This document shows, one piece after another, positions 1-12,375 of a stretch of DNA of 56,500 bases; position 1 is the first letter of the stretch, and the number at the start of each line of letters is the position of its first letter. The stretch covers positions 1,656,001-1,712,500 of the forward strand of contig NZ_JNIS01000001.1 in assembly GCF_000702625.1 (NCBI RefSeq). Direction: 5' to 3'. The notes under the pieces were generated by a model. It made no database searches and was not told the origin of the DNA. It worked only from the letters and a program-made list of their open reading frames with translations. Both the position numbers and the translations under genes were made by a program. The DNA comes from Exiguobacterium oxidotolerans JCM 12280 (GTDB taxonomy: Bacteria > Bacillota > Bacilli > Exiguobacteriales > Exiguobacteriaceae).

Positions 1-2262
<2,262 letters not shown>

Positions 2263-2311
2263 CTAGCAGATGATTGTTGATGACTTCAGTTTTGAGGGCG
2301 CGAGCCCGTCG

Positions 2312-2428
<117 letters not shown>

Positions 2429-2432
2429 ATTG

Positions 2433-2469
2433 AAAAGGACCGATCTGCATCTTGCAGGTCGGTCTTTTT
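2433..2469 (+). terminator. Intrinsic terminator of the rrn operon
   Basis: A 12-bp stem, GACCGATCTGCA against TGCAGGTCGGTC (one G-U pair) with loop TCT, is followed by TTTTT. It ends rRNA transcription before the ctsR promoter. Confidence 0.92.
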
Positions 2470-2496
2470 GTGTATGTTCATTTAGAGTTAAATTAT

Positions 2497-2525
2497 TTGC
2501 AATTCACTTTTAAGATGATTACTAT
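2497..2525 (+). promoter_or_regulatory. SigA-type promoter of the ctsR operon
   Basis: -35 TTGCAA (2497-2502) and -10 TACTAT (2520-2525) are separated by 17 bp. The predicted start, at about 2532, lies just upstream of the CtsR operator, so bound repressor would block the initiating polymerase. Confidence 0.8.
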
Positions 2526-2538
2526 TAAATCAAACAAT

Positions 2539-2555
2539 AGTCAAAGATGGTCAGA
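2539..2555 (+). promoter_or_regulatory. CtsR operator (heptad direct repeat)
   Basis: AGTCAAA-GAT-GGTCAGA is a near match to the CtsR consensus RGTCAAA-NAN-RGTCAAA. It lies between the promoter and the ctsR start, and its second half overlaps the Shine-Dalgarno sequence GAGAGGTGG. It implies autoregulation of ctsR-mcsA-mcsB-clpC, as known in B. subtilis. Confidence 0.88.
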
Positions 2556-2567
2556 GAGGTGGTGCCC

Positions 2568-3023
2568 ATGCAAAACATCACAGATATCATCGAAGCCTAT
2601 TTAAAACAAATCTTAAATGATGAAACAAAAGTTGAAATCAAACGTCAAGAAATTGCCCAGCGTTTTGATTGTGTCCCTTCCCAAATCAATTATGTCATCA
2701 ACACACGTTTTACAGTCGAAAAAGGCTATTTTGTCGAAAGTAAGCGTGGTGGTGGAGGGTATATCCGGATTCAGAAAATCGTTTTGCTAGATAGTCACGA
2801 TCTCTTAGACGAGATGAGTGCCTGGGTCGGTGATCAATTAACCGAACAGGCTGCTGAAGATTATTTGATTCGATTAATGAATGAACAATTATTAACGCGA
2901 CGTGAAGCGATTATCATCCAAGCATTGTTACGAAAAGAAAGTTTACCGATGGAGGTAGAAGTTCAACACCGGATGCGAGCGCATCTGATGCAATCACTTC
3001 TCCAAACCATCAAGCGATTGTAG
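2568..3023 (+). CDS. ctsR: CtsR, transcriptional repressor of class III heat-shock genes
   Basis: Dimeric winged-helix repressor of clp genes. The 151-aa product carries the helix-turn-helix CVPSQINYVINTRF and the glycine-rich wing SKRGGGGYIRI that reads the operator minor groove and acts as the thermosensor. The C-terminal half is the McsB/ClpC-targeted domain. An in-frame ATG at 2547 lies inside the operator; the ATG at 2568 is chosen because it follows GAGAGGTGG at good spacing and matches the N-terminus of the family (MxNIxDIIExYL). It is the first gene of a four-gene operon, with mcsA 17 nt downstream. Confidence 0.96.
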   Translation: MQNITDIIEAYLKQILNDETKVEIKRQEIAQRFDCVPSQINYVINTRFTVEKGYFVESKRGGGGYIRIQKIVLLDSHDLLDEMSAWVGDQLTEQAAEDYLIRLMNEQLLTRREAIIIQALLRKESLPMEVEVQHRMRAHLMQSLLQTIKRL

Positions 3024-3040
3024 CATTGGAGGAATGCCAT

Positions 3041-3469
3041 ATGCGATGTCAACGTTGTTTAGAGCGCGAGGCAATCGTACGTGTCAAACTTCCACAAGAA
3101 ACGGAAGGAGCAGAACGTGTTTTATGTTCTGAATGTGTCCGAGAGCTTGCGCGCGAGTATCAAGGTACAACATGTCCTTCTTGTGGTATGACACGACAAC
3201 AGTTGTTGCATTTGAGAAAAGTAGGTTGTGCGACTTGTTATACCGTGTTCAAAGCGGAAGTCGATGGAATGGTCCGTCAATTCCAGCATGGCCACTCCAA
3301 ACATTATGGATCACGCCCTGATGAAGAATCAGTCGAAAAGCGTTTGAAGCAACAGTTAAGCCGGTTAAAAGAACAACTCAATCGGAAGGTCTTGTCAGAA
3401 GATTACGAAGAAGCTGAACTGATTAAACGACAGATTGTTAGCGTCGAGGAGGATTTGCGCCATGTTTGA
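3041..3469 (+). CDS. mcsA: McsA, zinc-binding activator of the arginine kinase McsB
   Basis: 142 aa. Four CxxC pairs (CQRC at residues 3-6, then CSEC, CPSC and CATC) form two zinc-binding units. The C-terminus is a UVR-type coiled helix pair (SEDYEEAELIKRQI) like that in UvrB and ClpC. McsA activates McsB and helps deliver clients to ClpC; in B. subtilis it also takes part in metal and oxidative-stress sensing. The ATG at 3041 is preferred over the upstream TTG at 3026 because GGAGG at 3028-3032 is its ribosome-binding site. The 3' end overlaps mcsB by 8 nt, suggesting coupled translation. Confidence 0.94.
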   Translation: MRCQRCLEREAIVRVKLPQETEGAERVLCSECVRELAREYQGTTCPSCGMTRQQLLHLRKVGCATCYTVFKAEVDGMVRQFQHGHSKHYGSRPDEESVEKRLKQQLSRLKEQLNRKVLSEDYEEAELIKRQIVSVEEDLRHV

Positions 3470-4535
3470 AGAATTATTGACGCATCCTTTAAGTGAGAAA
3501 ATGAACCAACAAGCCCCTTATGATGACATCGTCGTCTCGACACGGATTCGTTTAGCTCGAAATGCAATGCAGTATCCGTTCTCGACGATGCTATCGGAAA
3601 AAGAGGCGAATGAACTGATTGATGAAACGGAACGCCAGTTGAGTGGGCTAAAAGGATTCCGTTTTGGACGGGTCGACCAGGCGGATGCGTTGACGCGGAC
3701 TGCTTTAGTGGAAAAACATTTAATCAGTCCTGCACTTGCATCCCATCCACGGACGGGATTGTTCATTAGTGAAGATGAACAGATTAGCGTTATGGTGAAT
3801 GAAGAAGATCATTTTCGGATTCAAACGTTGTTTCCAGGTCTACAACTCGAAGAAGCTTTTCGGATCGCGAAACAAGTCGATCAATTGATTAGTGAACGTT
3901 TTAAGATTGCCTTTGATGATACACTTGGTTATTTGACGACCTGTCCAAGCAATGTCGGGACAGGACTTCGCGCTTCTGTCATGCTACATCTACCTGGACT
4001 TGTCTTGACGAATCAAATTCAAGGATACGTCAAACACTTGAGACAGCTTGGTTTTGCGATTCGTGGTCGGTATGGCGAAGGCAGCGACGCCTCAGGGCGG
4101 ATGTTTCAACTGTCGAATCAACGGACTCTTGGAGCGAGTGAAGATATGTTGATTACAGATTATCTTTTTGCTGTTGAAGCATTAATTGAGGCAGAACAGG
4201 CCGCAAGAAAAGGATTATTGGAGATGTATCAAGAAGAACTAGAAGACCGGTTATACCGGTCGTATGGCATTTTAACATCCGCTCGTTTAATTACGGCGCG
4301 AGAAGCAACAGAACGTCTATCCGATGTTCGCTTAGCAGATGGGCTAGGTCTAGATGTCAATCTCGCACCGAATGTGTTCCATCATTTACTTGTATCCTTA
4401 CAAACAGGTTTTCTACAAAAGCATTTCGGGAATCAATTAACAACAAGAGAACGGGACATCGAGCGAGCGAATGTGATTCGTCAGATGTTAACCGAACAGA
4501 AACACAGGGATCACACACAAGGAGGTTTTGCGTAA
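3462..4535 (+). CDS. mcsB: McsB, protein-arginine kinase
   Basis: 357 aa, phosphagen-kinase fold. It phosphorylates arginines on aberrant proteins (and on CtsR), marking them for ClpC-ClpP. Visible features are STRIRLARN near the N-terminus (phosphate-binding arginines), the catalytic cysteine loop [15 protein letters not shown], and the C-terminal phosphoarginine-binding RDxxRA motif (RDIERA) that mediates allosteric activation. The start at 3462 (MFEELL) follows GAGGAGG within the end of mcsA; longer in-frame starts lack a ribosome site. Its stop codon shares a base with the clpC start. Confidence 0.95.
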   Translation: MFEELLTHPLSEKMNQQAPYDDIVVSTRIRLARNAMQYPFSTMLSEKEANELIDETERQLSGLKGFRFGRVDQADALTRTALVEKHLISPALASHPRTGLFISEDEQISVMVNEEDHFRIQTLFPGLQLEEAFRIAKQVDQLISERFKIAFDDTLGYLTTCPSNVGTGLRASVMLHLPGLVLTNQIQGYVKHLRQLGFAIRGRYGEGSDASGRMFQLSNQRTLGASEDMLITDYLFAVEALIEAEQAARKGLLEMYQEELEDRLYRSYGILTSARLITAREATERLSDVRLADGLGLDVNLAPNVFHHLLVSLQTGFLQKHFGNQLTTRERDIERANVIRQMLTEQKHRDHTQGGFA

Positions 4536-6982
4536 TGATGTTTGGACGATTCACAGAACGTGCCCAACGCGTACTCGCACTTGCACAGGAAGAAGCGGTA
4601 CGACTCGGACACCATAATATCGGGACAGAACATATTTTACTCGGACTTGTACGTGAAGGAGACGGGATTGCTGCGAAAGCTTTAACAGCCCTCGGACTCA
4701 GTTCAGATAAAATTCAAATGGAAGTTGAAGCATTGATCGGTCGTGGACAAGATGGTGCGACGACAATTCACTATACGCCGCGCGCGAAAAAAGTCATCGA
4801 ACTCTCGATGGATGAAGCACGTAAGCTCGGTCATTCGTATGTTGGCACGGAACACCTTTTACTCGGCTTGATTCGTGAAGGTGAAGGTGTTGCAGCACGC
4901 GTTTTGAACAACCTTGGAATCAGTCTTTCTAAAGCACGTCAGCAAGTATTGCAACTACTTGGGAACAGCGAAACGACGGCTAACGCGTCACAAGCTGGCT
5001 CAGGCGTCGCGACACCAACGCTTGATGGCTTGGCTCGCGACTTGACGCAACAAGCACGTGAGACACGTCTCGACCCAGTCATCGGACGCGCAAAAGAAAT
5101 TCAACGTGTCATCGAAGTCTTGAGTCGTCGGACGAAAAACAACCCGGTCTTGATCGGAGAGCCGGGTGTTGGTAAAACGGCCGTCGTTGAAGGACTCGCA
5201 CAACAAATCATCAACAATGAAGTGCCGGAGACTTTACGGAATAAACGCGTCATGGTTCTCGACATGGGGACGCTCGTCGCCGGGACAAAATACCGGGGTG
5301 AGTTCGAAGATCGTTTGAAAAAGGTCATGGATGAAATCCGTCAAGCTGGAAATATCATTCTCTTCATCGATGAATTGCACACATTGATTGGTGCAGGTGG
5401 AGCAGAAGGCGCAATCGATGCGTCGAATATTCTAAAACCATCGCTTGCGCGTGGTGAACTCCAATGTATCGGTGCGACGACACTTGACGAATACCGTAAA
5501 TATATCGAAAAAGATGCAGCGCTTGAGCGTCGTTTCCAACCGATTCAAGTTGCTGAACCAACAGCGAACGAAGCAACACAAATCTTATTTGGTCTTCGCG
5601 ACCGTTATGAAGCCCACCACCGTGTCACGATCACGGATGAAGCGATTCAAGAAGCGGTGACGCTTTCTGACCGTTACATCTCGGACCGTTTCCTACCGGA
5701 TAAAGCAATCGACTTGATTGACGAAGCGGCTTCAAAAGTTCGTCTTCGTTCATATACAGCACCACCGAACCTAAAAGAAGTCGAAGCAAAACTTGAAGGC
5801 ATCCGAAAAGATAAAGACGAAGCCGTCCAAAGCCAAGAATTCGAAAAAGCAGCAAGCTTACGCGACACAGAGCAAAAACTTCGCGATGAGCTCGAGCGCT
5901 TAAAAGAAGAATGGCAGAACAAACAAGGCAATGAAAAGCTTGAAGTCACAAAAGATGATATCGCGCAGGTCGTCGCGAGCTGGACGGGCGTACCGGTAAC
6001 GAAAATCGCTGAAGAAGAAACCGATCGTCTGCTCCGTCTCGAAGAAATTCTTCATAGTCGGGTCATCGGTCAAAATGAAGCGGTCAAATCAATCTCAAAA
6101 GCAATCCGTCGCGCACGTGCTGGACTCAAAGATCCTAAACGTCCAATCGGTTCATTCATCTTCCTTGGTCCAACGGGTGTCGGTAAAACGGAACTTGCCC
6201 GTGCCGTCGCAGAATCGATGTTTGGTGACGAGGATGCCATCATCCGAATCGACATGTCAGAATACATGGAGAAACATGCGACAAGTCGTCTCGTCGGCTC
6301 ACCTCCAGGGTATGTCGGGTATGAAGAAGGCGGTCAATTGACAGAAAAAGTACGCCGTAAACCATACTCCGTCATCTTGCTTGATGAAATTGAAAAAGCT
6401 CACCCTGAAGTCTTCAACATCTTGCTTCAAGTGCTCGATGATGGACGTCTTACGGATTCAAAAGGTCGGACAGTCGATTTCCGTAATACAATCATCGTCA
6501 TGACGTCGAACGTCGGTGCAAGTGCCCTTAAACGGAACAAGTACGTCGGGTTCGCAGTGTCGGACGATACGGACCGCGAATACAAAGACATGAAGGGGAA
6601 AGTGATGGATGAGTTGAAAAGAGCCTTCCGTCCAGAGTTCTTGAACCGGATTGACGAAACGATCGTCTTCCACTCACTTGAGAAAAAACACATCGAAGAG
6701 ATCGTCAAACTCATGGCGAAGACTCTCGAAAAACGCCTTGCGGAACAACAGGTTCACTTTGAATTGACACCTGCCGCGCTTTCGAAGATTGCCGACATCG
6801 GATACGACCCAGAATACGGAGCTCGCCCAATCCGTCGTGCACTTCAACGAGAAGCTGAGGATCGTTTGTCGGAAGCATTGCTTGCGGGAGACATTCAAAA
6901 AGGAGAACGTGTTGCACTTGATGTAGAAAACGATGAATTCATCGTCCGCCGCCACCAAGTGGAACCGGCAACGACAGAATAA
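4535..6982 (+). CDS. clpC: ClpC, AAA+ unfoldase of the ClpCP protease
   Basis: 815 aa, the family's usual length. It contains a duplicated Clp N-domain (residues about 1-145, which bind adaptors and phosphoarginine), a first AAA+ domain with Walker A GEPGVGKT at 208-215, a UVR-like middle coiled coil at about 415-450, a second AAA+ domain with Walker A GPTGVGKT at 545-552, and the ClpP-docking VGF loop at 671-673. It unfolds McsB-marked or MecA-type clients for ClpP. The start overlaps the mcsB stop by one base (TAATG) behind GGAGG. It is the last gene of the CtsR operon before a terminator. Confidence 0.98.
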   Translation: MMFGRFTERAQRVLALAQEEAVRLGHHNIGTEHILLGLVREGDGIAAKALTALGLSSDKIQMEVEALIGRGQDGATTIHYTPRAKKVIELSMDEARKLGHSYVGTEHLLLGLIREGEGVAARVLNNLGISLSKARQQVLQLLGNSETTANASQAGSGVATPTLDGLARDLTQQARETRLDPVIGRAKEIQRVIEVLSRRTKNNPVLIGEPGVGKTAVVEGLAQQIINNEVPETLRNKRVMVLDMGTLVAGTKYRGEFEDRLKKVMDEIRQAGNIILFIDELHTLIGAGGAEGAIDASNILKPSLARGELQCIGATTLDEYRKYIEKDAALERRFQPIQVAEPTANEATQILFGLRDRYEAHHRVTITDEAIQEAVTLSDRYISDRFLPDKAIDLIDEAASKVRLRSYTAPPNLKEVEAKLEGIRKDKDEAVQSQEFEKAASLRDTEQKLRDELERLKEEWQNKQGNEKLEVTKDDIAQVVASWTGVPVTKIAEEETDRLLRLEEILHSRVIGQNEAVKSISKAIRRARAGLKDPKRPIGSFIFLGPTGVGKTELARAVAESMFGDEDAIIRIDMSEYMEKHATSRLVGSPPGYVGYEEGGQLTEKVRRKPYSVILLDEIEKAHPEVFNILLQVLDDGRLTDSKGRTVDFRNTIIVMTSNVGASALKRNKYVGFAVSDDTDREYKDMKGKVMDELKRAFRPEFLNRIDETIVFHSLEKKHIEEIVKLMAKTLEKRLAEQQVHFELTPAALSKIADIGYDPEYGARPIRRALQREAEDRLSEALLAGDIQKGERVALDVENDEFIVRRHQVEPATTE

Positions 6983-6994
6983 GTGATCAACAGG

Positions 6995-7036
6995 GTCCAG
7001 CTTTCGCAAGTACGAAGCGAAAGCTGGGCTTTTTCT
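6995..7036 (+). terminator. Terminator between clpC and radA
   Basis: A near-perfect stem, CCAGCTTTCGC against GCGAAAGCTGG, is followed by GCTTTTTCTT. It separates heat-shock control of clpC from radA, although partial read-through is likely because I see no clear radA promoter. Confidence 0.85.
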
Positions 7037-7059
7037 TGGATAGAGAAAGGATGAACAGA

Positions 7060-8436
7060 GTGGCTAAAATGAAGACGAAATTTGTTTGCCAAAGCTGTGG
7101 GACGGAGTCACCGAAATGGATGGGACGCTGCTCCGGCTGTGGGGAATGGAATACGATGGTCGAAGAAGTCGTCGAGGAGAAGAAAGCACGACGCGGTTCC
7201 GCTTTTGTCCATACGACGACGAAACAATTGAAACCGGAACGCCTCGCAAATATCGTCTCACAAGAAGAAAGTCGTGTCTTCACGGGGAGTAGTGAATTCG
7301 ATCGTGTGCTCGGCGGCGGGATTGTGCCCGGATCGATGGTCCTCGTCGGAGGTGACCCGGGGATTGGGAAATCGACGATTCTGTTACAGACAAGTGCCCG
7401 GCTTGCACAACGCGGCGAAAAAGTCCTCTATATCTCAGGTGAGGAATCGCTCAAACAGACGAAACTCCGCGCTGAACGGCTCGGTTTACCGACGCAAGAC
7501 TTATTCGTGCTCAGTGAAACGGACATGAATATGATTGAGCGGGTCGTCGACGAAGAAAAACCAGGCTTTTTAATCATCGACTCGATTCAAACGGTCTATA
7601 TCGATGAGATTCAGTCGGCCCCGGGTAGCGTCACGCAAGTACGTGAATGTACGGCGATGCTGATGAAAATCGCGAAGAGTCGCGGCATTGCCATCTTCAT
7701 CGTCGGTCACGTCACGAAACAAGGTTCGATTGCCGGACCCCGTTTGCTCGAACACATGGTCGATGCCGTCCTGTACTTCGAAGGGGAACGGCACCATACG
7801 TTCCGGATTCTCCGTGCCGTCAAAAACCGGTTTGGTTCGACGAACGAGATTGGAATCTTTGAAATGCGAGAGTCTGGTTTAGAAGAAGTCTTGAATCCAT
7901 CGGAAATCTTCCTTGAGGAGCGGACGTCCGGTGTATCGGGTTCGACAATCGTTGCTTCGATGGAGGGGACACGGACTGTCTTAGTTGAGTTACAAGCCTT
8001 GATTTCACCTACATCATTCGGTAATCCGCGCCGGATGGCGACAGGAATCGACCAAAATAAAGTCGCCTTGCTGATGGCCGTGCTTGAGAAACGATCTGGT
8101 TTACTGCTCCAGACACAAGATGCCTATTTGAAAGCAGCTGGTGGCGTCAAGCTCGATGAACCAGCGATCGACCTCGCAGTCTGTGTCGCAATCGCCTCGA
8201 GTTTTCGCGACAAGCCGACACGTCCGACAGACGTCGTCATTGGTGAAGTCGGATTGACGGGAGAAGTTCGCCGCGTCTCACGGATTGAGCAACGTGTCGC
8301 AGAAGCTGCGAAGCTCGGCTTCACACGAGCCATCATTCCAAAAAATAATCTCGGAGGATGGACCTATCCGGATGGTATCACGGTCATCGGTGTCGAAAGT
8401 GTTGACGAAGCGTTACGCGAAACCATCCCGTTTTAA
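7060..8436 (+). CDS. radA: RadA (Sms), DNA repair ATPase of branched recombination intermediates
   Basis: 458 aa, equal to the B. subtilis protein. It has an N-terminal C4 zinc finger (CQSC...CSGC), a RecA-like core with Walker [11 protein letters not shown] at 97-106, the RadA-specific KNRFG motif at 255-259, and a C-terminal Lon-like domain. RadA is a branch-migration helicase acting with RecA in recombinational repair and transformation. The start is GTG at 7060, which aligns with the family N-terminus (MAKxKxKFxCQSCG) behind GAGAAAGGA; the ATG at 7051 overlaps that site. In B. subtilis disA follows radA; it is absent here. Confidence 0.95.
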   Translation: MAKMKTKFVCQSCGTESPKWMGRCSGCGEWNTMVEEVVEEKKARRGSAFVHTTTKQLKPERLANIVSQEESRVFTGSSEFDRVLGGGIVPGSMVLVGGDPGIGKSTILLQTSARLAQRGEKVLYISGEESLKQTKLRAERLGLPTQDLFVLSETDMNMIERVVDEEKPGFLIIDSIQTVYIDEIQSAPGSVTQVRECTAMLMKIAKSRGIAIFIVGHVTKQGSIAGPRLLEHMVDAVLYFEGERHHTFRILRAVKNRFGSTNEIGIFEMRESGLEEVLNPSEIFLEERTSGVSGSTIVASMEGTRTVLVELQALISPTSFGNPRRMATGIDQNKVALLMAVLEKRSGLLLQTQDAYLKAAGGVKLDEPAIDLAVCVAIASSFRDKPTRPTDVVIGEVGLTGEVRRVSRIEQRVAEAAKLGFTRAIIPKNNLGGWTYPDGITVIGVESVDEALRETIPF

Positions 8437-8506
8437 ACGCCTGAAATGCAGGAAAAGATGGGGAGGCTGTAATGGATATGTAAACAGTTTCCCCACCTTA
8501 AGGCGT
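8437..8506 (+). ncRNA. Structured RNA element between radA and yacL, unidentified
   Basis: Starting at the base after the radA stop, ACGCCT (8437-8442) pairs with AGGCGT (8501-8506). Inside it, GGGGAGGCTGT (8460-8470) pairs with ACAGTTTCCCC (8484-8494) with two G-U pairs around a 13-nt loop. No U-run follows, so it is not a classical terminator. It could protect the radA mRNA 3' end or be a regulatory RNA. I recognise no riboswitch class in it. Confidence 0.45.
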
Positions 8507-8526
8507 AGGTGATTCAAATAAATACA

Positions 8527-8535
8527 TGTTACAAT
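8527..8535 (+). promoter_or_regulatory. Extended -10 promoter element for yacL
   Basis: TGTTACAAT fits the extended -10 form TGnTAnAAT. No good -35 lies 17 bp upstream, which extended -10 promoters tolerate. It lies 32 nt ahead of the yacL start. Confidence 0.5.
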
Positions 8536-8566
8536 GAACTTAAAATAATAGAAGGAGGTGGGAAGA

Positions 8567-9658
8567 TTGAAAATCATCATTCGAATCTTTTTCGCGTTAC
8601 TCGGTCTTGCGCTTGGTGTCTTGTTATTGCCCCAATTATTTCAATTAATTGAAGCGGCGACAGGGATGACTTTCCCGGAATGGTTGATGACGACATACGT
8701 AACCGGAACGATTGGTGCACTCATATTTTTATTAATTGGATTATTCATTACGGATGCGGTTATTCGACTTCTCCGATTTTTAGAAGAAAAACTAGTGAAG
8801 GCGCCCGCTGCGGACTTATTCTTTGGAACATTTGGCCTCTTGCTAGGTCTCGTGATGGCATTTCTCGTCAGCATGTTGATCGAACTTGTCGGGATTCCGC
8901 TTCTTAGTAATGTCTTAACCATTTTCGCGACTGCCTTATTCGGATACCTCGGCTTTACGGTCGGATATCGCAAACGGCATGAGTTGACGAAAATCTTTTT
9001 ACGATCAAACAGTAGTAACTCGGATAAAAAATCGACACCGGAACCCGTTGTTGCGGCAAAATCAAACAGTAAAGTACTTGATACGAGTGTTATCATCGAT
9101 GGACGGATCACTGATATCGCGAAGACTGGATTTGTCGAAGGGAAATTGATCGTTCCGCAATTCGTGATTGGGGAACTTCAATACATCGCCGATTCATCGG
9201 ATACATTAAAACGAAATCGTGGACGCCGGGGGCTTGACGTCTTAAAAGAACTCCAATCAATCCCTGGGATGGAAGTTGAAATTTATGATGGTGACTTCGA
9301 GGATGTACCAGAAGTCGACATCAAACTGATTAAGCTGGCAGAGTTGATGAAAGGGATTGTCGTTACGAACGATTACAACTTGAACAAAGTGTGTGAAGTC
9401 CGGAATGTACCCGTCTTGAACATCAATGATTTAGCAAATGCCGTCAAGCAAGTTGTGATTCCGGGTGAAGAGATGACGGTTCTTGTCATCAAAGAAGGGA
9501 AAGAGCAAAAGCAAGGGATTGCTTACCTCGAAGATGGCACGATGGTCGTCGTCGAAGGTGGTAAACACTTGATTTCGAAAACGATCGGTGTTGTCGTGAC
9601 GAGTGTCCTTCAAACATCTGCTGGACGGATGATTTTTGCGAAGCCACAAGAAAAATAA
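8567..9658 (+). CDS. yacL: Membrane-anchored PIN/TRAM domain protein (YacL family)
   Basis: 363 aa. Four N-terminal membrane helices (about 3-23, 46-66, 86-108, 113-130) are followed by a linker, a PIN nuclease-like domain (about 163-275, with acidic residues in VLDTSVIIDGR, GELQYIAD and VVTNDYNL) and a C-terminal TRAM domain that should bind RNA. The PIN acids suggest a metal-dependent RNase tethered at the membrane, but the substrate is unknown. Start TTG 8567 is taken because GAAGGAGGTG at 8551-8560 is its ribosome site; GTG 8558 lies within that site. A terminator-like hairpin separates it from ispD. Confidence 0.88.
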   Translation: MKIIIRIFFALLGLALGVLLLPQLFQLIEAATGMTFPEWLMTTYVTGTIGALIFLLIGLFITDAVIRLLRFLEEKLVKAPAADLFFGTFGLLLGLVMAFLVSMLIELVGIPLLSNVLTIFATALFGYLGFTVGYRKRHELTKIFLRSNSSNSDKKSTPEPVVAAKSNSKVLDTSVIIDGRITDIAKTGFVEGKLIVPQFVIGELQYIADSSDTLKRNRGRRGLDVLKELQSIPGMEVEIYDGDFEDVPEVDIKLIKLAELMKGIVVTNDYNLNKVCEVRNVPVLNINDLANAVKQVVIPGEEMTVLVIKEGKEQKQGIAYLEDGTMVVVEGGKHLISKTIGVVVTSVLQTSAGRMIFAKPQEK

Positions 9659-9660
9659 GG

Positions 9661-9687
9661 GACTGCCACATTTGTGGCAGTCTTTAC
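9661..9687 (+). terminator. Hairpin terminator between yacL and ispD
   Basis: GACTGCCACA against TGTGGCAGTC forms a 10-bp perfect inverted repeat followed by TTTACTT. The weak U-tract suggests partial termination, so ispD may be fed by read-through. Confidence 0.7.
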
Positions 9688-9709
9688 TTATGAGAAAAGA
9701 GGGAATGCC

Positions 9710-10393
9710 ATGATAGAACAGACATACCGCGTCGTCATTCCGGCAGCTGGTGCCGGAAAACGGATGGGCGCAGATCGCAATAAACTGATGCTGCTGTTAC
9801 GGGACCGTTCAATCATTGAGTGGACACTCGATGTGTTTGAAGCCGATCCCTTATGTGAAGAAATCATTCTTGCCATCAATCCGGCGGAACAAGTCTGGTT
9901 TGAGCAAGTGACGGACCGGTACGCAACGCCAGTCCGGCTTGTTGCCGGAGGACGGGAACGACAAGAAAGTGTCTTACGCGGACTCGAAGTCATCGAAGCA
10001 CCCGGCATCGTGTTGATTCATGACGGCGCCCGACCGTTCATCGAACAGACAGCGATTCATGCCGTCGTCGCGGCGGCAGTCGAGCACAAAGCAGCGATTC
10101 TCGCCGTCCCGGTCAAAGATACCGTCAAGCGGATAACGGGTGCGACGATCGTCGAAACGGTTCCGCGGGACGAACTGATGGCAGCTCAAACACCACAAGC
10201 CTTCGACCTCGACACGATCCGAACCGTCCATCAAAAAGCAGCAGAACACTATTTAGGTACAGATGATGCAAGTTTGATAGAATGGGACGGAGGAAAGGTG
10301 ACACTCGTCACCGGTCAGTATGAAAATATTAAAGTGACGACACCGGATGATTTATGGTTTGGTGAAGCGATCCTAATGAAACGAGGGAAATAA
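9710..10393 (+). CDS. ispD: IspD, 2-C-methyl-D-erythritol 4-phosphate cytidylyltransferase
   Basis: 227 aa. Transfers CMP from CTP to methylerythritol phosphate, third step of the MEP isoprenoid pathway. The N-terminal nucleotide-binding signature [10 protein letters not shown] and the later HDGARPF and AVPVKDT motifs are those of IspD. The ATG at 9710 follows AGAGGGA; an upstream in-frame ATG at 9674 falls in the terminator hairpin. Two nucleotides separate its stop from ispF, so the two pathway genes are probably translated together. Confidence 0.95.
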   Translation: MIEQTYRVVIPAAGAGKRMGADRNKLMLLLRDRSIIEWTLDVFEADPLCEEIILAINPAEQVWFEQVTDRYATPVRLVAGGRERQESVLRGLEVIEAPGIVLIHDGARPFIEQTAIHAVVAAAVEHKAAILAVPVKDTVKRITGATIVETVPRDELMAAQTPQAFDLDTIRTVHQKAAEHYLGTDDASLIEWDGGKVTLVTGQYENIKVTTPDDLWFGEAILMKRGK

Positions 10394-10395
10394 CG

Positions 10396-10878
10396 ATGAT
10401 TCGAATTGGACAAGGTTTTGATGTACATGCATTCGCAGAAGATCGAAAACTCATTTTAGGCGGGATTGAAATCCCCCACACGAAAGGATTACTCGGTCAC
10501 TCGGATGCGGACGTCTTGTTGCATACGATTGCGGATGCAGCACTCGGAGCGATTGCAGAAGGGGATATCGGAAAACATTTTCCGGACACCGATCCTGAGT
10601 TCAAAGATGCGGACTCCGCTAAACTGCTCGAACATGTCTATGCGCTCGTCAAACGTAAAGGGTATGAACTGAGTAATTTAGACGCGACCGTCATCGCACA
10701 AGCGCCTAAATTACGCCCGTACATCGATACGATGCGTGCGCGGATTGCGGAACTGCTTGAAGCGGACATCGAACAGATCAATGTCAAAGCGACGACGACG
10801 GAATGGCTTGGGTTTACAGGGCGTGAAGAAGGAATTGCGTGCCAAGCTGTGATTCTGCTGAAACGAATCGAAGAATAA
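10396..10878 (+). CDS. ispF: IspF, 2-C-methyl-D-erythritol 2,4-cyclodiphosphate synthase
   Basis: 160 aa. Cyclises CDP-methylerythritol phosphate, releasing CMP (fifth MEP-pathway step). The metal ligands Asp9, His11 (GFDVHAF) and His43 (DVLLHTI) are present, as are the C-terminal [17 protein letters not shown] segment and the usual trimeric-enzyme length. It directly follows ispD, with ribosome site GAGGGAAATAACG inside the ispD end. Confidence 0.96.
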   Translation: MIRIGQGFDVHAFAEDRKLILGGIEIPHTKGLLGHSDADVLLHTIADAALGAIAEGDIGKHFPDTDPEFKDADSAKLLEHVYALVKRKGYELSNLDATVIAQAPKLRPYIDTMRARIAELLEADIEQINVKATTTEWLGFTGREEGIACQAVILLKRIEE

Positions 10879-10886
10879 GGTATACT
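10858..10886 (+). promoter_or_regulatory. Probable promoter for gltX
   Basis: -35 CTGAAA (10858-10863, 4 of 6 consensus) and -10 TATACT (10881-10886) with 17-bp spacing. The -35 lies inside the end of ispF. It would give a leader of about 30 nt for gltX. Confidence 0.55.
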
Positions 10887-10922
10887 AATTAAGCGAATTT
10901 GAGACTAAAGGAGTGATCGGCA

Positions 10923-12368
10923 ATGGCAGAAGTACGTGTACGTTATGCACCAAGTCCGACCGGGCACCTTCATATTGGGAATGCACGGACGGCTTTATTC
11001 AACTATTTGTTCGCACGTCATGCAGGCGGGAAAATGATTTTACGGATTGAGGATACGGACCAAAAACGAAACATTGATGGTGGCGTTGAAAGTCAGATGA
11101 AGTACCTCGAGTGGCTCGGAATCGATTGGGATGAAGGTCCAGGCCGTGGTGGCGATTACGGTCCTTATTTCCAAATGGAACGGCTTGATCTCTATCAAAA
11201 ATACACAGACGAGTTACTTGAAAAAGGACTCGCCTACCGTTGCTACATGACATCGGAAGAACTTGAGGCCGAGCGTGAAGCGCAAATCGCACGTGGTGAA
11301 GCACCACGTTATTCAGGTGCACACCGCAACCTGACGCAAGAACAAGAAGACGCATTCGTCGCGGAAGGACGGACACCATCGATTCGGATTCGTGTACCGA
11401 AAGACGTGACGTATACGTGGAACGATATCGTCAAAGAAGACGTATCATTTGAATCAAAAGACTTCGGTGATTGGGTCATCGTCAAAAAAGACGGAATCCC
11501 GACGTATAACTTCGCTGTTGTCGTCGATGATCATTTGATGGCGATTAGCCATGTTCTACGTGGAGACGACCATATCTCGAATACGCCGAAACAGATGATG
11601 ATCTATGATGCGTTCGGTTGGGAGTATCCAACATTTGGTCACATGACGCTCATCGTCAACGAAGAGCATAAAAAACTGTCGAAACGTGATCAATCAATCA
11701 TTCAATACATCGAGCAGTATAAAGACCTCGGGTATCTTCCGGAAGCGTTACTCAACTTCGTGACGTTGCTTGGTTGGTCGCCGGTCGGAGAACAGGAAAT
11801 CTTTACGAAAGAAGAATTCATCGAGATCTTTGATGCGTCTCGTTTGTCGAAGAGTCCAGCTGTGTTCGATCAACAAAAACTCGCTTGGATCAATGGGCAG
11901 TACATGAAACATCAATCGTTCGAAGAAGTATTCGAAGCGAGTCTTCCATTCCTCCAAGCAGCAGGACGCGTCTCAAACGAGCCGTCAGCAGAAGAACTCG
12001 ACTGGGCGAAAAACCTCGTCGGACTTTACCGTGAGCAGATGACACACGGAGCGGAAGTCGTTGAGCTTTCAGAGATGTTTTTTGAAGATGAAGTGGTGTA
12101 TGATGAAGAGGCAAACACTGTCTTGAGTGGCGAAACGGTTCCGACCGTCTTAGCTGAATTCGCGAACCAATTGCGGACACTTGAAGAGTGGACGCCGGAA
12201 GCAATCAAAGCATCGATTAAGGCAACACAAAAAGCAACCGGTCAAAAAGGAAAAAATCTGTTCATGCCAATCCGCGTCGCAACGACGGGACAAACACATG
12301 GTCCAGAACTTCCGAATACGATTCAACTATTAGGAAAAGACCGCGTACTTGCGCGACTAGACGTATAA
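10923..12368 (+). CDS. gltX: Glutamyl-tRNA synthetase
   Basis: 481 aa class I aminoacyl-tRNA synthetase. It has the HIGH-type motif HLHIGNA at residues 15-21 and the KMSKS-type motif KLSKRD near residue 250, with a C-terminal anticodon-binding helical region. In Bacilli this enzyme is usually non-discriminating, charging both tRNA-Glu and tRNA-Gln, with the latter corrected by GatCAB; that is family knowledge. ATG 10923 follows AAAGGAGTG. It is followed by a T-box leader controlling cysE-cysS, the Bacillus order. Confidence 0.97.
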   Translation: MAEVRVRYAPSPTGHLHIGNARTALFNYLFARHAGGKMILRIEDTDQKRNIDGGVESQMKYLEWLGIDWDEGPGRGGDYGPYFQMERLDLYQKYTDELLEKGLAYRCYMTSEELEAEREAQIARGEAPRYSGAHRNLTQEQEDAFVAEGRTPSIRIRVPKDVTYTWNDIVKEDVSFESKDFGDWVIVKKDGIPTYNFAVVVDDHLMAISHVLRGDDHISNTPKQMMIYDAFGWEYPTFGHMTLIVNEEHKKLSKRDQSIIQYIEQYKDLGYLPEALLNFVTLLGWSPVGEQEIFTKEEFIEIFDASRLSKSPAVFDQQKLAWINGQYMKHQSFEEVFEASLPFLQAAGRVSNEPSAEELDWAKNLVGLYREQMTHGAEVVELSEMFFEDEVVYDEEANTVLSGETVPTVLAEFANQLRTLEEWTPEAIKASIKATQKATGQKGKNLFMPIRVATTGQTHGPELPNTIQLLGKDRVLARLDV

Positions 12369-12375
12369 ATAAAGC

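Noticed and set aside
8437-8506. Reading the radA-yacL structure as a normal terminator or a c-di-AMP riboswitch
   Set aside because: No U-run follows the stem, and I do not see conserved c-di-AMP (ydaO-type) riboswitch sequences.
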